From assembly GCF_036170895.1 (NCBI RefSeq), contig NZ_CP108036.1, positions 2,604,001 to 2,668,000 on the forward strand: a stretch of DNA of 64,000 bases, written 5' to 3'. The notes beneath the pieces were generated by a model, which worked only from the letters and a program-made list of their open reading frames with translations, made no database searches and was not told the DNA's origin. Both the position numbers and the translations under genes were made by a program. Source of the stretch: Streptomyces erythrochromogenes. Its GTDB lineage: Bacteria; Actinomycetota; Actinomycetes; Streptomycetales; Streptomycetaceae. Position 1 is the stretch's first letter; the number at the start of each line of letters is the position of its first letter. Shown here in pieces: positions 1-6,918 of this stretch.

Positions 1-24
1 TACCGCTGGTCGGGCGGTGGTCGG

Positions 25-1539
25 CTATCGGTCCCCGAAGATCGTGCGGTGCCAGTCCTTCGCGGGCACCGCGGTGTTGTCGTACATCACGTGCTTGACC
101 TGCGTGTACTCCTCGAAGGAGTAGGCGGACATGTCCTTTCCGAAGCCGCTGGCCTTGTAGCCCCCGTGGGGCATCTCGCTGATGATCGGAATGTGGTCGT
201 TGACCCACACGCAGCCCGCCTTGATCTCGCGGGTGGCACGGCCCGCCCGGTAGACGTCGCGGCTCCAGGCGGAGGCGGCGAGTCCGTACGGGGTGTCGTT
301 GGCCAGCGCGATGCCCTCGTCGTCGCTGTCGAAGGGCAGGACCACGAGGACGGGGCCGAAGATCTCCGACTGGACCACCTCGCTGTCCTGGGCGGCCCCG
401 CTGATGAGGGTGGGCCGGTAGTACGCGCCGTCGGCGAGCTCGCCGCCCGGGACCTCGCCGCCGGTGACGACGGTGGCGTAGCCGCGGGCGCGCTCGACGA
501 AGCCGGCGACGCGGTCGCGCTGGGCGTGCGATACCAGCGGGCCCAGGTCGGTGCCGGGCGCGAAGGGGTCGCCGAGGCGGACGGTCTCCATCAGCTCGGC
601 GACCCGGGCGACGAAGGCGTCGTGCAGGGGGCGCTGGACGTAGGCGCGGGTGGCGGCGGTGCAGTCCTGGCCGGTGTTGATCAGGGAGGCGGCGACGGCG
701 CCGTGCGCGGCGGCCTCCAGGTCGGCGTCGTCGAAGACGAGGAAGGGGGCCTTGCCGCCGAGCTCCAGGTGCAGGCGCTTCACGGTGGCGGTGGCGATCT
801 CCGCGACCCGCTTGCCGACGGCCGTGGAGCCGGTGAAGGAGGTCATCACCACGTCGGGGTGGCCCACCAGGTGCTCGCCCGCGTCGCGGCCGGCGCCGGT
901 CACGATGTTGATCACGCCGTCGGGCAGGCCCGCGTCCTTGGCCGCCTGGGCGAACATCAGGGAGGTCAGCGGGGTGAGCTCGGCGGGCTTGAGCACGATG
1001 GTGTTGCCCGCCGCGATCGCCGGGAGGATCTTCCAGGCGGCCATCTGGAGCGGATAGTTCCAGGGGGCGATGGAGCCGACCACGCCGATCGCCTCGCGGC
1101 GCACGTACGAGGTGTGGTCGCCCGAGTACTCGGCGGCGGCCTGCCCCTGGAGGTGCCGGGCGGCGCCCGCGAAGAACGCGGTGTTGTCGATGGTCCCCGG
1201 CACGTCGAACTCGGTCGACAGCTTGATCGGCTTGCCGCACTGGAGGGACTCGGCGTACGCGAAGTCCTCGGCCTGCTCGGCCAGTACCGCGGCCAGCCGG
1301 TGCAGGGCGTCCGAACGCTCGCCGGGGGTGGCGCCGGACCAGGCCGGGAAGGCGCGTTTGGCGGCGGCGACGGCCTCGTCGACGTCCGCGGTGCTCGCCA
1401 GCTCGTAGGTCAGGACCTCCTCGCCGGTGGCCGGGTCGACCACGGTGTGTGACCGTCCGGAGGTCCCGACCCGGAGCTGTCCGTCGATGTACTGCGCGCC
1501 GTCTGCGAAGCGGTCCTTGACCTGGAAGCGGTTGCCCAT
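25..1539 (-). CDS. NAD-dependent gamma-aminobutyraldehyde-type dehydrogenase
   Basis: Aldehyde dehydrogenase of 504 aa, the normal family length. It has the substrate-channel motif APWNYP, the general-base motif ELGGKAP, and the catalytic cysteine in GQDCTAATR near residue 293. By family it oxidises 4-aminobutyraldehyde or a related omega-amino aldehyde from putrescine breakdown; the exact substrate is inferred. A paralogue with the same cysteine motif lies at 11969-13408 in the polyamine cluster. I chose the ATG at 1539; a GTG lies one codon upstream. An operator-like palindrome sits 30-45 bp upstream. Confidence 0.88.
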   Translation of the reverse strand: MGNRFQVKDRFADGAQYIDGQLRVGTSGRSHTVVDPATGEEVLTYELASTADVDEAVAAAKRAFPAWSGATPGERSDALHRLAAVLAEQAEDFAYAESLQCGKPIKLSTEFDVPGTIDNTAFFAGAARHLQGQAAAEYSGDHTSYVRREAIGVVGSIAPWNYPLQMAAWKILPAIAAGNTIVLKPAELTPLTSLMFAQAAKDAGLPDGVINIVTGAGRDAGEHLVGHPDVVMTSFTGSTAVGKRVAEIATATVKRLHLELGGKAPFLVFDDADLEAAAHGAVAASLINTGQDCTAATRAYVQRPLHDAFVARVAELMETVRLGDPFAPGTDLGPLVSHAQRDRVAGFVERARGYATVVTGGEVPGGELADGAYYRPTLISGAAQDSEVVQSEIFGPVLVVLPFDSDDEGIALANDTPYGLAASAWSRDVYRAGRATREIKAGCVWVNDHIPIISEMPHGGYKASGFGKDMSAYSFEEYTQVKHVMYDNTAVPAKDWHRTIFGDR

Positions 1540-1559
1540 CACGCTCTCACGCTCTCCGT

Positions 1560-1585
1560 AGCTACAGTTCGAGCTACAGCTCGAA
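1560..1585. promoter_or_regulatory. Palindrome and direct repeat upstream of the aldehyde dehydrogenase
   Basis: TTCGAGCT-AC-AGCTCGAA (1568-1585) is an 8-bp perfect inverted repeat. It overlaps two direct copies of AGCTACAG at 1560-1567 and 1572-1579. Its position just upstream of the minus-strand dehydrogenase start suggests a repressor operator. The cognate regulator is unknown. Confidence 0.45.
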
Positions 1586-1733
1586 TTGAGTGCCGATCCT
1601 GGCAGAGGTGATGCCCTCGGCCAAGTGATTCCGTTGTTGCCTTTTGATTACGCGACGGAATCGGTCGACCATGTGTCGAGGCACGCCGGAAATCCCGTAC
1701 GAAGTGTCAGTGGCGGGTGTCAGACTCGCGTGC

Positions 1734-2288
1734 ATGGAGATGATCGACGACCTGATCAAGCAGGTCAGCCGCGGTGAGCGGATGAAGTACCTGCCGTTCT
1801 GGGGGCACCGACCGCAGCCGGACGGCAGGCTCGGTCCGAGCTGCCTGAGCCAGTGGTGGCCGTCCGCCTTCACTGTCGGTGACGTCCGCTATGCCACGGC
1901 CGAGCACTGGATGATGGCCGGCAAGGCCCGGCTGTTCGGGGACCCCGAGGCCGAGCGCGCCGCGGTGGAGGCGAAGAGCCCGGCCGAGGCTAAGAAGGTC
2001 GGTCGGCTCGTGCGCGGCTTCGACAACGCGACGTGGGAGCGGGAGCGGTTCGCCCTGGTCGTGGCGGGCAGCGTGCACAAGTTCGGCTCCGACCCGGCGC
2101 TGCGCGCCTACCTGCTCGGCACCGGGGAGCGCGTGCTGGTGGAGGCGAGCCCGATGGACCGGATCTGGGGCATCGGACTGGCGGCCGACGACGAGCGCGC
2201 CCTGGACCCCGCCCGCTGGCGCGGGCTGAACCTGCTGGGTTTCGCCCTGATGGAGGCCCGCAGGCAGCTGCGCGAAAGCGCCGCCTGA
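1734..2288 (+). CDS. NADAR domain protein (YbiA-like N-glycosidase)
   Basis: A 184-aa protein. The core begins KYLPFWGHRP and continues LSQWWPSAFTVGDVRYATAE, HWMMAGKA, and DRIWGIGL near the C-terminus, the conserved blocks of the NADAR/YbiA family. Members remove ADP-ribose-type or riboflavin-intermediate moieties; the substrate here cannot be read from sequence. The frame is open upstream to 1644, but the ATG at 1734 fits the family start better. No strong Shine-Dalgarno is visible. It stands alone between the divergent dehydrogenase and the Y-RNA block. Confidence 0.8.
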   Translation: MEMIDDLIKQVSRGERMKYLPFWGHRPQPDGRLGPSCLSQWWPSAFTVGDVRYATAEHWMMAGKARLFGDPEAERAAVEAKSPAEAKKVGRLVRGFDNATWERERFALVVAGSVHKFGSDPALRAYLLGTGERVLVEASPMDRIWGIGLAADDERALDPARWRGLNLLGFALMEARRQLRESAA

Positions 2289-2371
2289 CCGAGCGCCGGC
2301 GCTGCCGACGGCGGCGAGGGTCCGCGCCGGGCTCGGCCGTAATTGACTGGCGGAGCCTGAAGACCGCCGCC

Positions 2372-2377
2372 TAACGT
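2372..2377 (+). promoter_or_regulatory. Candidate -10 box for the Y-RNA block
   Basis: TAACGT ends 7 nt before the first base of the first Y-RNA stem (2384). That is the expected distance for transcription to start at the RNA's 5' end. A TTGACT lies at 2343-2348, but its 23-bp spacing is too long for a standard -35, so the promoter class is unsure. Confidence 0.4.
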
Positions 2378-2383
2378 GTTCCT

Positions 2384-2520
2384 TGTCCAGGTGCGAAGGC
2401 GAGACCTACTTCGACTCCAAATCGGGCGGCCGCGGGTTCGAGTCCCGTCACCGGCTTTCGGGCCGGTGTAGCTCAGTTGGTAGAGCACCACGTGGTTTCG
2501 CCGACCTTGTCCTCTGGACA
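2384..2520 (+). ncRNA. YrlA-like Y RNA with circularly permuted tRNA mimic (module 1)
   Basis: The outer stem TGTCCAG (2384-2390) pairs with CTGGACA (2514-2520). It is followed by an asymmetric internal loop (2391-2397 opposite 2503-2513) and a 9-bp helix with one GU (2398-2406 with 2494-2502). The apex is tRNA-like but in the order 3' half then 5' half. A T arm (2432-2448, loop TTCGAGT) is followed by a 7-bp acceptor-like helix (2449-2455 with 2462-2468) closed by a short UUCG-containing loop, then TA and a D arm (2471-2486, loop AGTTGGTA). The long stem takes the anticodon-arm place. This matches the known bacterial YrlA class, and the Ro60 homologue lies directly downstream. The RNA ends are inferred. 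Confidence 0.82.
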
Positions 2521-2533
2521 CCTACGTCACGCA

Positions 2534-2606
2534 CCTCCCGGTGCGCGGGCAGCGGCTCCTTCTTTTGCAAAGAAACCCAGGCCGCCGCCACCTTGATCTC
2601 GGGAGG
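2534..2606 (+). ncRNA. Compact Y-RNA-like hairpin without tRNA mimic (module 2)
   Basis: CCTCCCG (2534-2540) pairs perfectly with CGGGAGG (2600-2606). The inner helix GGCAGCGG (2548-2555) pairs 7 of 8 with CCGCCGCC (2582-2589). Between them the 5' strand holds GGTGCGCGGG and the 3' strand holds ACCTTGATCT, closely matching the corresponding strands of module 1 (GGTGCGAAGG and GACCTTGTCCT). The apex has a small 6-bp hairpin (2560-2565 with 2569-2574) in place of the tRNA-like domain. Its 3' outer strand is shared with the 5' outer strand of module 3, so the two folds exclude each other or form at different stages. Confidence 0.6.
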
Positions 2607-2790
2607 CCCGCGTGGGGGATGCCCGGTGCGCAGGCGACGGCTACTTCTGCCAACCCGGAGGTCGTGGGTTCGAATCCCACCCGGCTCGTCACCCGCGAGG
2701 GAACGGGCCGGTGGAGCAGTGAGAAAGCTCGCCGGGCATAAAGTCCGCCGCCGACTCCCGATCTCGGCCATCCCCCACCGGGTGCCTCCC
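2601..2790 (+). ncRNA. YrlA-like Y RNA with permuted tRNA mimic (module 3)
   Basis: A long outer stem pairs 2601-2607 with 2784-2790, 2608-2610 with 2779-2781, and 2612-2621 with 2769-2778. The last block is a perfect 10-bp GTGGGGGATG/CATCCCCCAC helix. Next come GGTGCGCAGG (2625-2634) and the inner helix 2633-2640 with 2745-2752. The apex again has T arm (2664-2680, loop TTCGAAT), acceptor-like helix (2681-2687 with 2705-2711, one GU) and D arm (2714-2717 with 2727-2730) in permuted order. The acceptor strands are joined by a 17-nt loop rather than a tight tetraloop. The D loop lacks the usual GG. It ends 29 nt before the rsr ATG. Confidence 0.75.
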
Positions 2791-2819
2791 CCGCTTCCAT
2801 CGAATTCGGGGGGATTCTC

Positions 2820-4421
2820 ATGGCTCGCTTCAACCTGCGCGCGCTCGTCAAGCCGGCGCCCGCCGCGCCCACTTCGCCGGTGCGCTCCACAGGAGCCGCC
2901 CGCACCGCCGAGGGCGGCCCGGGCCGCCTGCGCGATCCGCGCTCCGAACTGTTCCTGCTGGCCGTCGCCAACTTCGTGACGCAGCGCACCGCTTACGAGG
3001 GCGGTCAGGCGCGCGACGACCGCTTCACCGCGCTCGTGCGCACCCTCGCCGTCGAGGATCCCGCGTGGACGGCCGGCCTGCTGGGCTGGCTGCGCGGAGA
3101 CGCGAACATGCGCACCGCCTCGCTCGTCGGCGCCGCGGAGTACGTGAAGGCACGGCTCGACGCGGGCGTCACCGACGGCCCTTCGAACCGCCTGGTCGTG
3201 GACTCCGTGCTGCGGCGCGCCGACGAGCCCGGTGAACTGCTCGCCTACTGGACGGCCGCGTACGGGCGGGCCGTGCCCAAGCCCGTAAAGCGCGGGATCG
3301 CCGACGCCGTGCGCCGGCTCTACTCCGGCACCTCGCTGCTGAAGTACGACACCGACTCCAAGGCCTACCGCTTCGGCGACGTCCTCAACCTCGTGCACGC
3401 CTCCCCCGACCCGGACAAGCCGTGGCAGGGCGAGCTGTTCCGCTACGCCCTGGACCGCAGGCACAACCCCCAGAGCGCGCAGGTACCGGCGGGCAACCGC
3501 ACCCTCGCCGCGCACCGGGCGCTGATGGAGCTGCCGGTCTCCGAGCGGCGCGGCGTCGTCGTCGCCCCGGACGGGGCGGAGCGGCTCGCGGCGGCGGGCA
3601 TGACCTGGGAGGCGCTGGCCGGCTGGCTGCAGGGGCCGCTGGACGCGGCCGCCTGGGAGGCGGTCATCCCGTCCATGGGCGCGATGGCGCTGCTGCGCAA
3701 CCTGTGCAACTTCGACGAGGCCGGGGTCTCGGACGCGGTGGCCGCGCAGGTCGCCGCGAAGATCTCCGACCCGGAGGTCGTCGCCCGGTCGCGGCAGTTC
3801 CCCTTCCGCTACCTGGCCGCCTACCAGCACGCGCCCTCGCTGCGCTGGGCGTACCCGCTGGAGCAGGCGCTCGGCCACTCGCTGGCCAACGTACCGGCGC
3901 TGCCCGGCCGCACGCTGGTCCTCGTCGACCGGTCCGGGTCCATGTGGTCCCGGCTGTCGGACCGCTCCCGGCTCAACCGGGCCGACGCCGCGGCCGTCTT
4001 CGGGGCGGCCCTGGCGCTGCGGGCCGAGCACGCCGACCTCGTGCAGTTCGGCACGACCAGCCAGGAGGTCCCCCACACCCGGGGCGAGTCCGTGCTGAAG
4101 GTGCTCGAACGGTTCGGGGACCTCGGCGGCACCTACACGGCCGAGGCCGTGAAGAAGCACTACCGGGACCACGACCGGGTGCTGATCGTGACGGACGAGC
4201 AGGCCGCCTCGTACGGCTACAGCGGGGATCCGACCGAGCACGTGCCGTCCGACGTGCCCGTCTACACCTGGAACCTGGCCGGCTACCGGGTGGGGCACGC
4301 GCCCTCCGGTTCCGCGAACCGGCACACCTTCGGCGGGCTCACGGACGCGGCCTTCCGGATGGTGTCGCTGATCGAGGGCGGCCGGGACGCCGACTGGCCG
4401 TGGCTTCAGACCCGTTCGTGA
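2820..4421 (+). CDS. rsr: Ro60 / Rsr homologue (TROVE and von Willebrand A domains)
   Basis: A 533-aa protein. The N-terminal two thirds resemble the TROVE ring that binds Y RNAs and misfolded RNA ends: FVTQRTAY, LLGWLRGDANMRTASLVGA and CNFDEAGVSDAV are visible. The C-terminal vWA domain carries the MIDAS signature LVLVDRSGSMW near residue 370. Bacterial Rsr with Y RNA assists rRNA maturation and stress RNA decay, often with PNPase. The start is fixed by the GGGGGGATT ribosome site just before ATG 2820. Three Y-RNA-like modules lie immediately upstream on the same strand, possibly in one transcript. It overlaps the convergent next gene tail to tail by 16 bp. Confidence 0.92.
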   Translation: MARFNLRALVKPAPAAPTSPVRSTGAARTAEGGPGRLRDPRSELFLLAVANFVTQRTAYEGGQARDDRFTALVRTLAVEDPAWTAGLLGWLRGDANMRTASLVGAAEYVKARLDAGVTDGPSNRLVVDSVLRRADEPGELLAYWTAAYGRAVPKPVKRGIADAVRRLYSGTSLLKYDTDSKAYRFGDVLNLVHASPDPDKPWQGELFRYALDRRHNPQSAQVPAGNRTLAAHRALMELPVSERRGVVVAPDGAERLAAAGMTWEALAGWLQGPLDAAAWEAVIPSMGAMALLRNLCNFDEAGVSDAVAAQVAAKISDPEVVARSRQFPFRYLAAYQHAPSLRWAYPLEQALGHSLANVPALPGRTLVLVDRSGSMWSRLSDRSRLNRADAAAVFGAALALRAEHADLVQFGTTSQEVPHTRGESVLKVLERFGDLGGTYTAEAVKKHYRDHDRVLIVTDEQAASYGYSGDPTEHVPSDVPVYTWNLAGYRVGHAPSGSANRHTFGGLTDAAFRMVSLIEGGRDADWPWLQTRS

Positions 4422-5071
4422 AGCCGTGAGTCCGAATACGGGCTCTCGTGGTTCGGGCCGTCGTCCCATCCTCCGTCGAGGAACGGGGCGAACATGGCGA
4501 ACAGCATCAGCAGGCCGAGGGCGATGCCGATCGCGCCCAGGATGATGCCGGCCAGGGCCACCCCGCCGTTGTCGGCCTCGCCGCGGTTGGCCTTGCCCTT
4601 GCCCAGGGCGCCGAAGACGACGGCCCCGATCCCGAGCGCGACCGCTATGAAGCTGGTGATGCAGCCGACGACCGCGAGGATGCCGAGGACGAGCGCGGTG
4701 ACGCCGAAGCCGTTGCTGGGCCGGCGCCCGTACGGCTGGTACGCGCCGGGGAACGGGTATCCCTGCTGGGCGGGGTACCCGGGATACCCGGGGTACCCCG
4801 CGTCGCCGGGGTACCCGTAGCCGGGCTGGGCCGCCGGATAGCCGTACACCGCCGAGGCCGGACCGGCCGCCGGCGGCGGGGCCGCGGCGGGGCCCGGCGC
4901 GGCGGGGGCCGTCTGCTCGCCCGGCATCCCGGCGAGCGTCGGCTGGTCGTGCACGGACGGCGGGCCCGACACGCCCGGCATGCCGCGGTCCCCCTGTGGT
5001 TTGCCCAGGTCCACCGGCGGCCGCTCCGGCGGCGCCCACGGATCCCGCGGCTCGGGACTGCTGTCGTTCAT
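4406..5071 (-). CDS. DUF4190-type membrane protein with Gly-Tyr-Pro-rich N-terminus
   Basis: A 221-aa protein. The first ~110 residues are disordered and rich in Pro, Gly, Ala and Tyr, with repeated GYPG units (YGYPGDAGYPGYPGYP). Two hydrophobic segments follow: FGVTALVLGILAVVGC and VALAGIILGAIGIALGLL, the DUF4190 hairpin arrangement. Function is unknown. The GYPG repeats are also visible as repeated GGGTACCCG units in the DNA near 4770-4820. A G-rich ribosome site precedes ATG 5071. Confidence 0.78.
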   Translation of the reverse strand: MNDSSPEPRDPWAPPERPPVDLGKPQGDRGMPGVSGPPSVHDQPTLAGMPGEQTAPAAPGPAAAPPPAAGPASAVYGYPAAQPGYGYPGDAGYPGYPGYPAQQGYPFPGAYQPYGRRPSNGFGVTALVLGILAVVGCITSFIAVALGIGAVVFGALGKGKANRGEADNGGVALAGIILGAIGIALGLLMLFAMFAPFLDGGWDDGPNHESPYSDSRLHERV

Positions 5072-5181
5072 ACGGAGCCCCCCTCTCTCGTACGGCCATG
5101 CTAAGCGCTGCGACCGACAGTCACGGCCGTGCCTACGATGAAGGCGACCTGCCCGACCCGCGTCCCTCCGGAGGCACGCCC

Positions 5182-6207
5182 ATGACCGACCTGCACCCCT
5201 TCATCGCGGGGCTGCCCAAGGCCGAACTCCACGTCCACCACGTCGGCTCCGCCTCCCCGCGCATCGTGGCCGAGCTCGCCTCCCGGCACCCGGACTCGAA
5301 GGTGCCCACCGATCCCGAGGCCCTCGCCGACTACTTCACCTTCACCGACTTCGCCCACTTCATCGAGGTCTACCTGTCGGTCGTCGACCTCGTGCGCACC
5401 CCCGAGGACGTGCGGCTGCTGACCTTCGAGGTCGCCCGTGACATGGCCCGGCAGAACATCCGATACGCCGAGCTGACCATCACCCCGTACTCCTCCACCC
5501 GCCGCGGCATCGACGAGAAGGCCTTCATGGAGGCCATCGAGGACGCCCGCAAGGCCGCCGAGAAGGAACTCGGCGTCATCCTGCGCTGGTGCTTCGACAT
5601 CCCCGGCGAGGCCGGCCTGGAGGCCGCGGCCGAGACCGCACGGCTCGCCGTCGACCTGCGCCCCGAGGGCCTGGTCTCCTTCGGCCTGGGCGGCCCCGAG
5701 ATCGGCGTCCCTCGCCCGCAGTTCAAGCCGTACTTCGACGCGGCCCGCGCCGCCGGCCTGCACAGCGTCCCGCACGCGGGCGAGACCACCGGCCCGGAGA
5801 CCGTCTGGGACGCCGTCCGCGACCTGGGCGCCGAGCGCATCGGCCACGGCACGAGCTCCGTCAAGGACCCGGAGCTGCTCGCGTACCTCGCCGAGCACCG
5901 CATCGCGCTGGAGGTCTGCCCGACCTCGAACATCGCCACCCGCGCGGTGACCGACCTCGACCGGCACCCGGTCAAGGAGATGGTCGCGGCGGGCGTGCTC
6001 GTCACCATCAACAGCGACGACCCGCCGATGTTCGGCTCCGACCTCAACAACGAGTACGCGGTGGCCGCCCGCCTCCTCGACCTCGACGAGCGGGGGCTCG
6101 CGCAGCTCGCCAAGAACGCCGTCGAGGCCTCCTTCCTGGACCCGGACGGCAAGGCGAAGCTCAACGCGGAGATCGACACGTACACGACGCAATGGCTCGC
6201 GCGCTGA
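5182..6207 (+). CDS. Adenosine deaminase family protein, probable aminofutalosine deaminase
   Basis: A 341-aa zinc amidohydrolase of the adenosine deaminase fold. Visible motifs are the metal ligands HVH at residues 17-19, HAGET near 198, GHGTS, and the SDDPPMF metal/catalytic block near 278. The usual adenosine deaminase HLEG(S) after HxH is replaced by HHVGS. From memory, the streptomycete copy at this chromosomal position acts on 6-amino-6-deoxyfutalosine in futalosine-route menaquinone synthesis. That assignment is context-based; adenosine remains possible. ATG 5182 has GGAGG 7 nt upstream. Confidence 0.82.
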   Translation: MTDLHPFIAGLPKAELHVHHVGSASPRIVAELASRHPDSKVPTDPEALADYFTFTDFAHFIEVYLSVVDLVRTPEDVRLLTFEVARDMARQNIRYAELTITPYSSTRRGIDEKAFMEAIEDARKAAEKELGVILRWCFDIPGEAGLEAAAETARLAVDLRPEGLVSFGLGGPEIGVPRPQFKPYFDAARAAGLHSVPHAGETTGPETVWDAVRDLGAERIGHGTSSVKDPELLAYLAEHRIALEVCPTSNIATRAVTDLDRHPVKEMVAAGVLVTINSDDPPMFGSDLNNEYAVAARLLDLDERGLAQLAKNAVEASFLDPDGKAKLNAEIDTYTTQWLAR

Positions 6208-6228
6208 AGTCCCCCCGAGAATGGGGCC

Positions 6229-6918
6229 ATGCGCACCCTGACTGCCGTCGGCCACCGCGGCGATCCCTACCGTGTCCGTGAGAACACCCTGCCCTCGATC
6301 CGCTCCGCCTTCGCCCGCGGGGCGGACGCGGTCGAGGTCGACGTACGGCTGACCCGTGACGGGGTGCCGGTCCTCCTCCACGACGCGTCGCTCCAGCGGC
6401 TGTGGAACCACGACGTGCGGCTCGACGAGATCTCCGCGGCTCAGCTCAAGGAGCTGACGGCGGGAGCCGTTCCGACGCTGCGCGACGCGCTGATGTCGGC
6501 CGGGGCGGGCCGGCTGATGCTCGACCTCCCGGGCGCCACGCCGGAGGCGGTCAGCTCCGTCGTGGGCCTGGTCCGGGAGTGCGGCGCCCGCGAGCGTACG
6601 TTCTACTGCGCGGGACCGGACTCGATGCTGGCGCTCCGCGCCGCCGACCCCGGCGCGGAGATCGCGCTGACCTGGACCACGCTGTCACCGCCCCGGCGGG
6701 TCCTGATCGACGCGGTGGCGCCGCGCTGGCTCAACTACCGCTTCGGGCTGGTGAGCCGGGAGCTGGCCGACGCGCTGCACCGCGACGGCCTGTTGGTGTC
6801 GGCCTGGACCGCCGACACCAAGCGGACGATGAAGGGGCTCATCGCGGCGGGGGTCGACGCGATCACCACGAACCGGGTGGACGTGCTGACGGCCGTGCGG
6901 GCCGAGTTCGGCCGGTGA
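6229..6918 (+). CDS. Glycerophosphodiester phosphodiesterase
   Basis: A 229-aa GDPD TIM barrel. It has GHRGDP near residue 8 (catalytic His), ENT, and EVDVRLTRDG...VLLHD with the metal-binding acidic residues and second His. By family it hydrolyses glycerophosphodiesters to glycerol-3-phosphate and an alcohol. There is no signal peptide, so it is probably cytoplasmic. It starts 21 bp after the deaminase and its stop overlaps the GTG of the kinase gene, so the genes probably form one transcript. Confidence 0.88.
   Translation: MRTLTAVGHRGDPYRVRENTLPSIRSAFARGADAVEVDVRLTRDGVPVLLHDASLQRLWNHDVRLDEISAAQLKELTAGAVPTLRDALMSAGAGRLMLDLPGATPEAVSSVVGLVRECGARERTFYCAGPDSMLALRAADPGAEIALTWTTLSPPRRVLIDAVAPRWLNYRFGLVSRELADALHRDGLLVSAWTADTKRTMKGLIAAGVDAITTNRVDVLTAVRAEFGR

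Noticed and set aside
2432..2486. A normal tRNA gene in the T-arm/D-arm region
   Set aside because: The 3' half precedes the 5' half, the acceptor strands are joined by a loop, and no anticodon arm or CCA end exists. The Y-RNA interpretation explains all parts.
4770..4820. CRISPR-like or satellite repeat at repeated GGGTACCCG units
   Set aside because: The units encode the GYPG repeats of the membrane protein and are explained by the coding sequence.
2448..5099. Very long minus-strand open frame across rsr
   Set aside because: Shadow of GC-rich codons. It has Arg/Gly/Pro-rich composition, no recognisable domain, and lies antisense to a confident TROVE gene.
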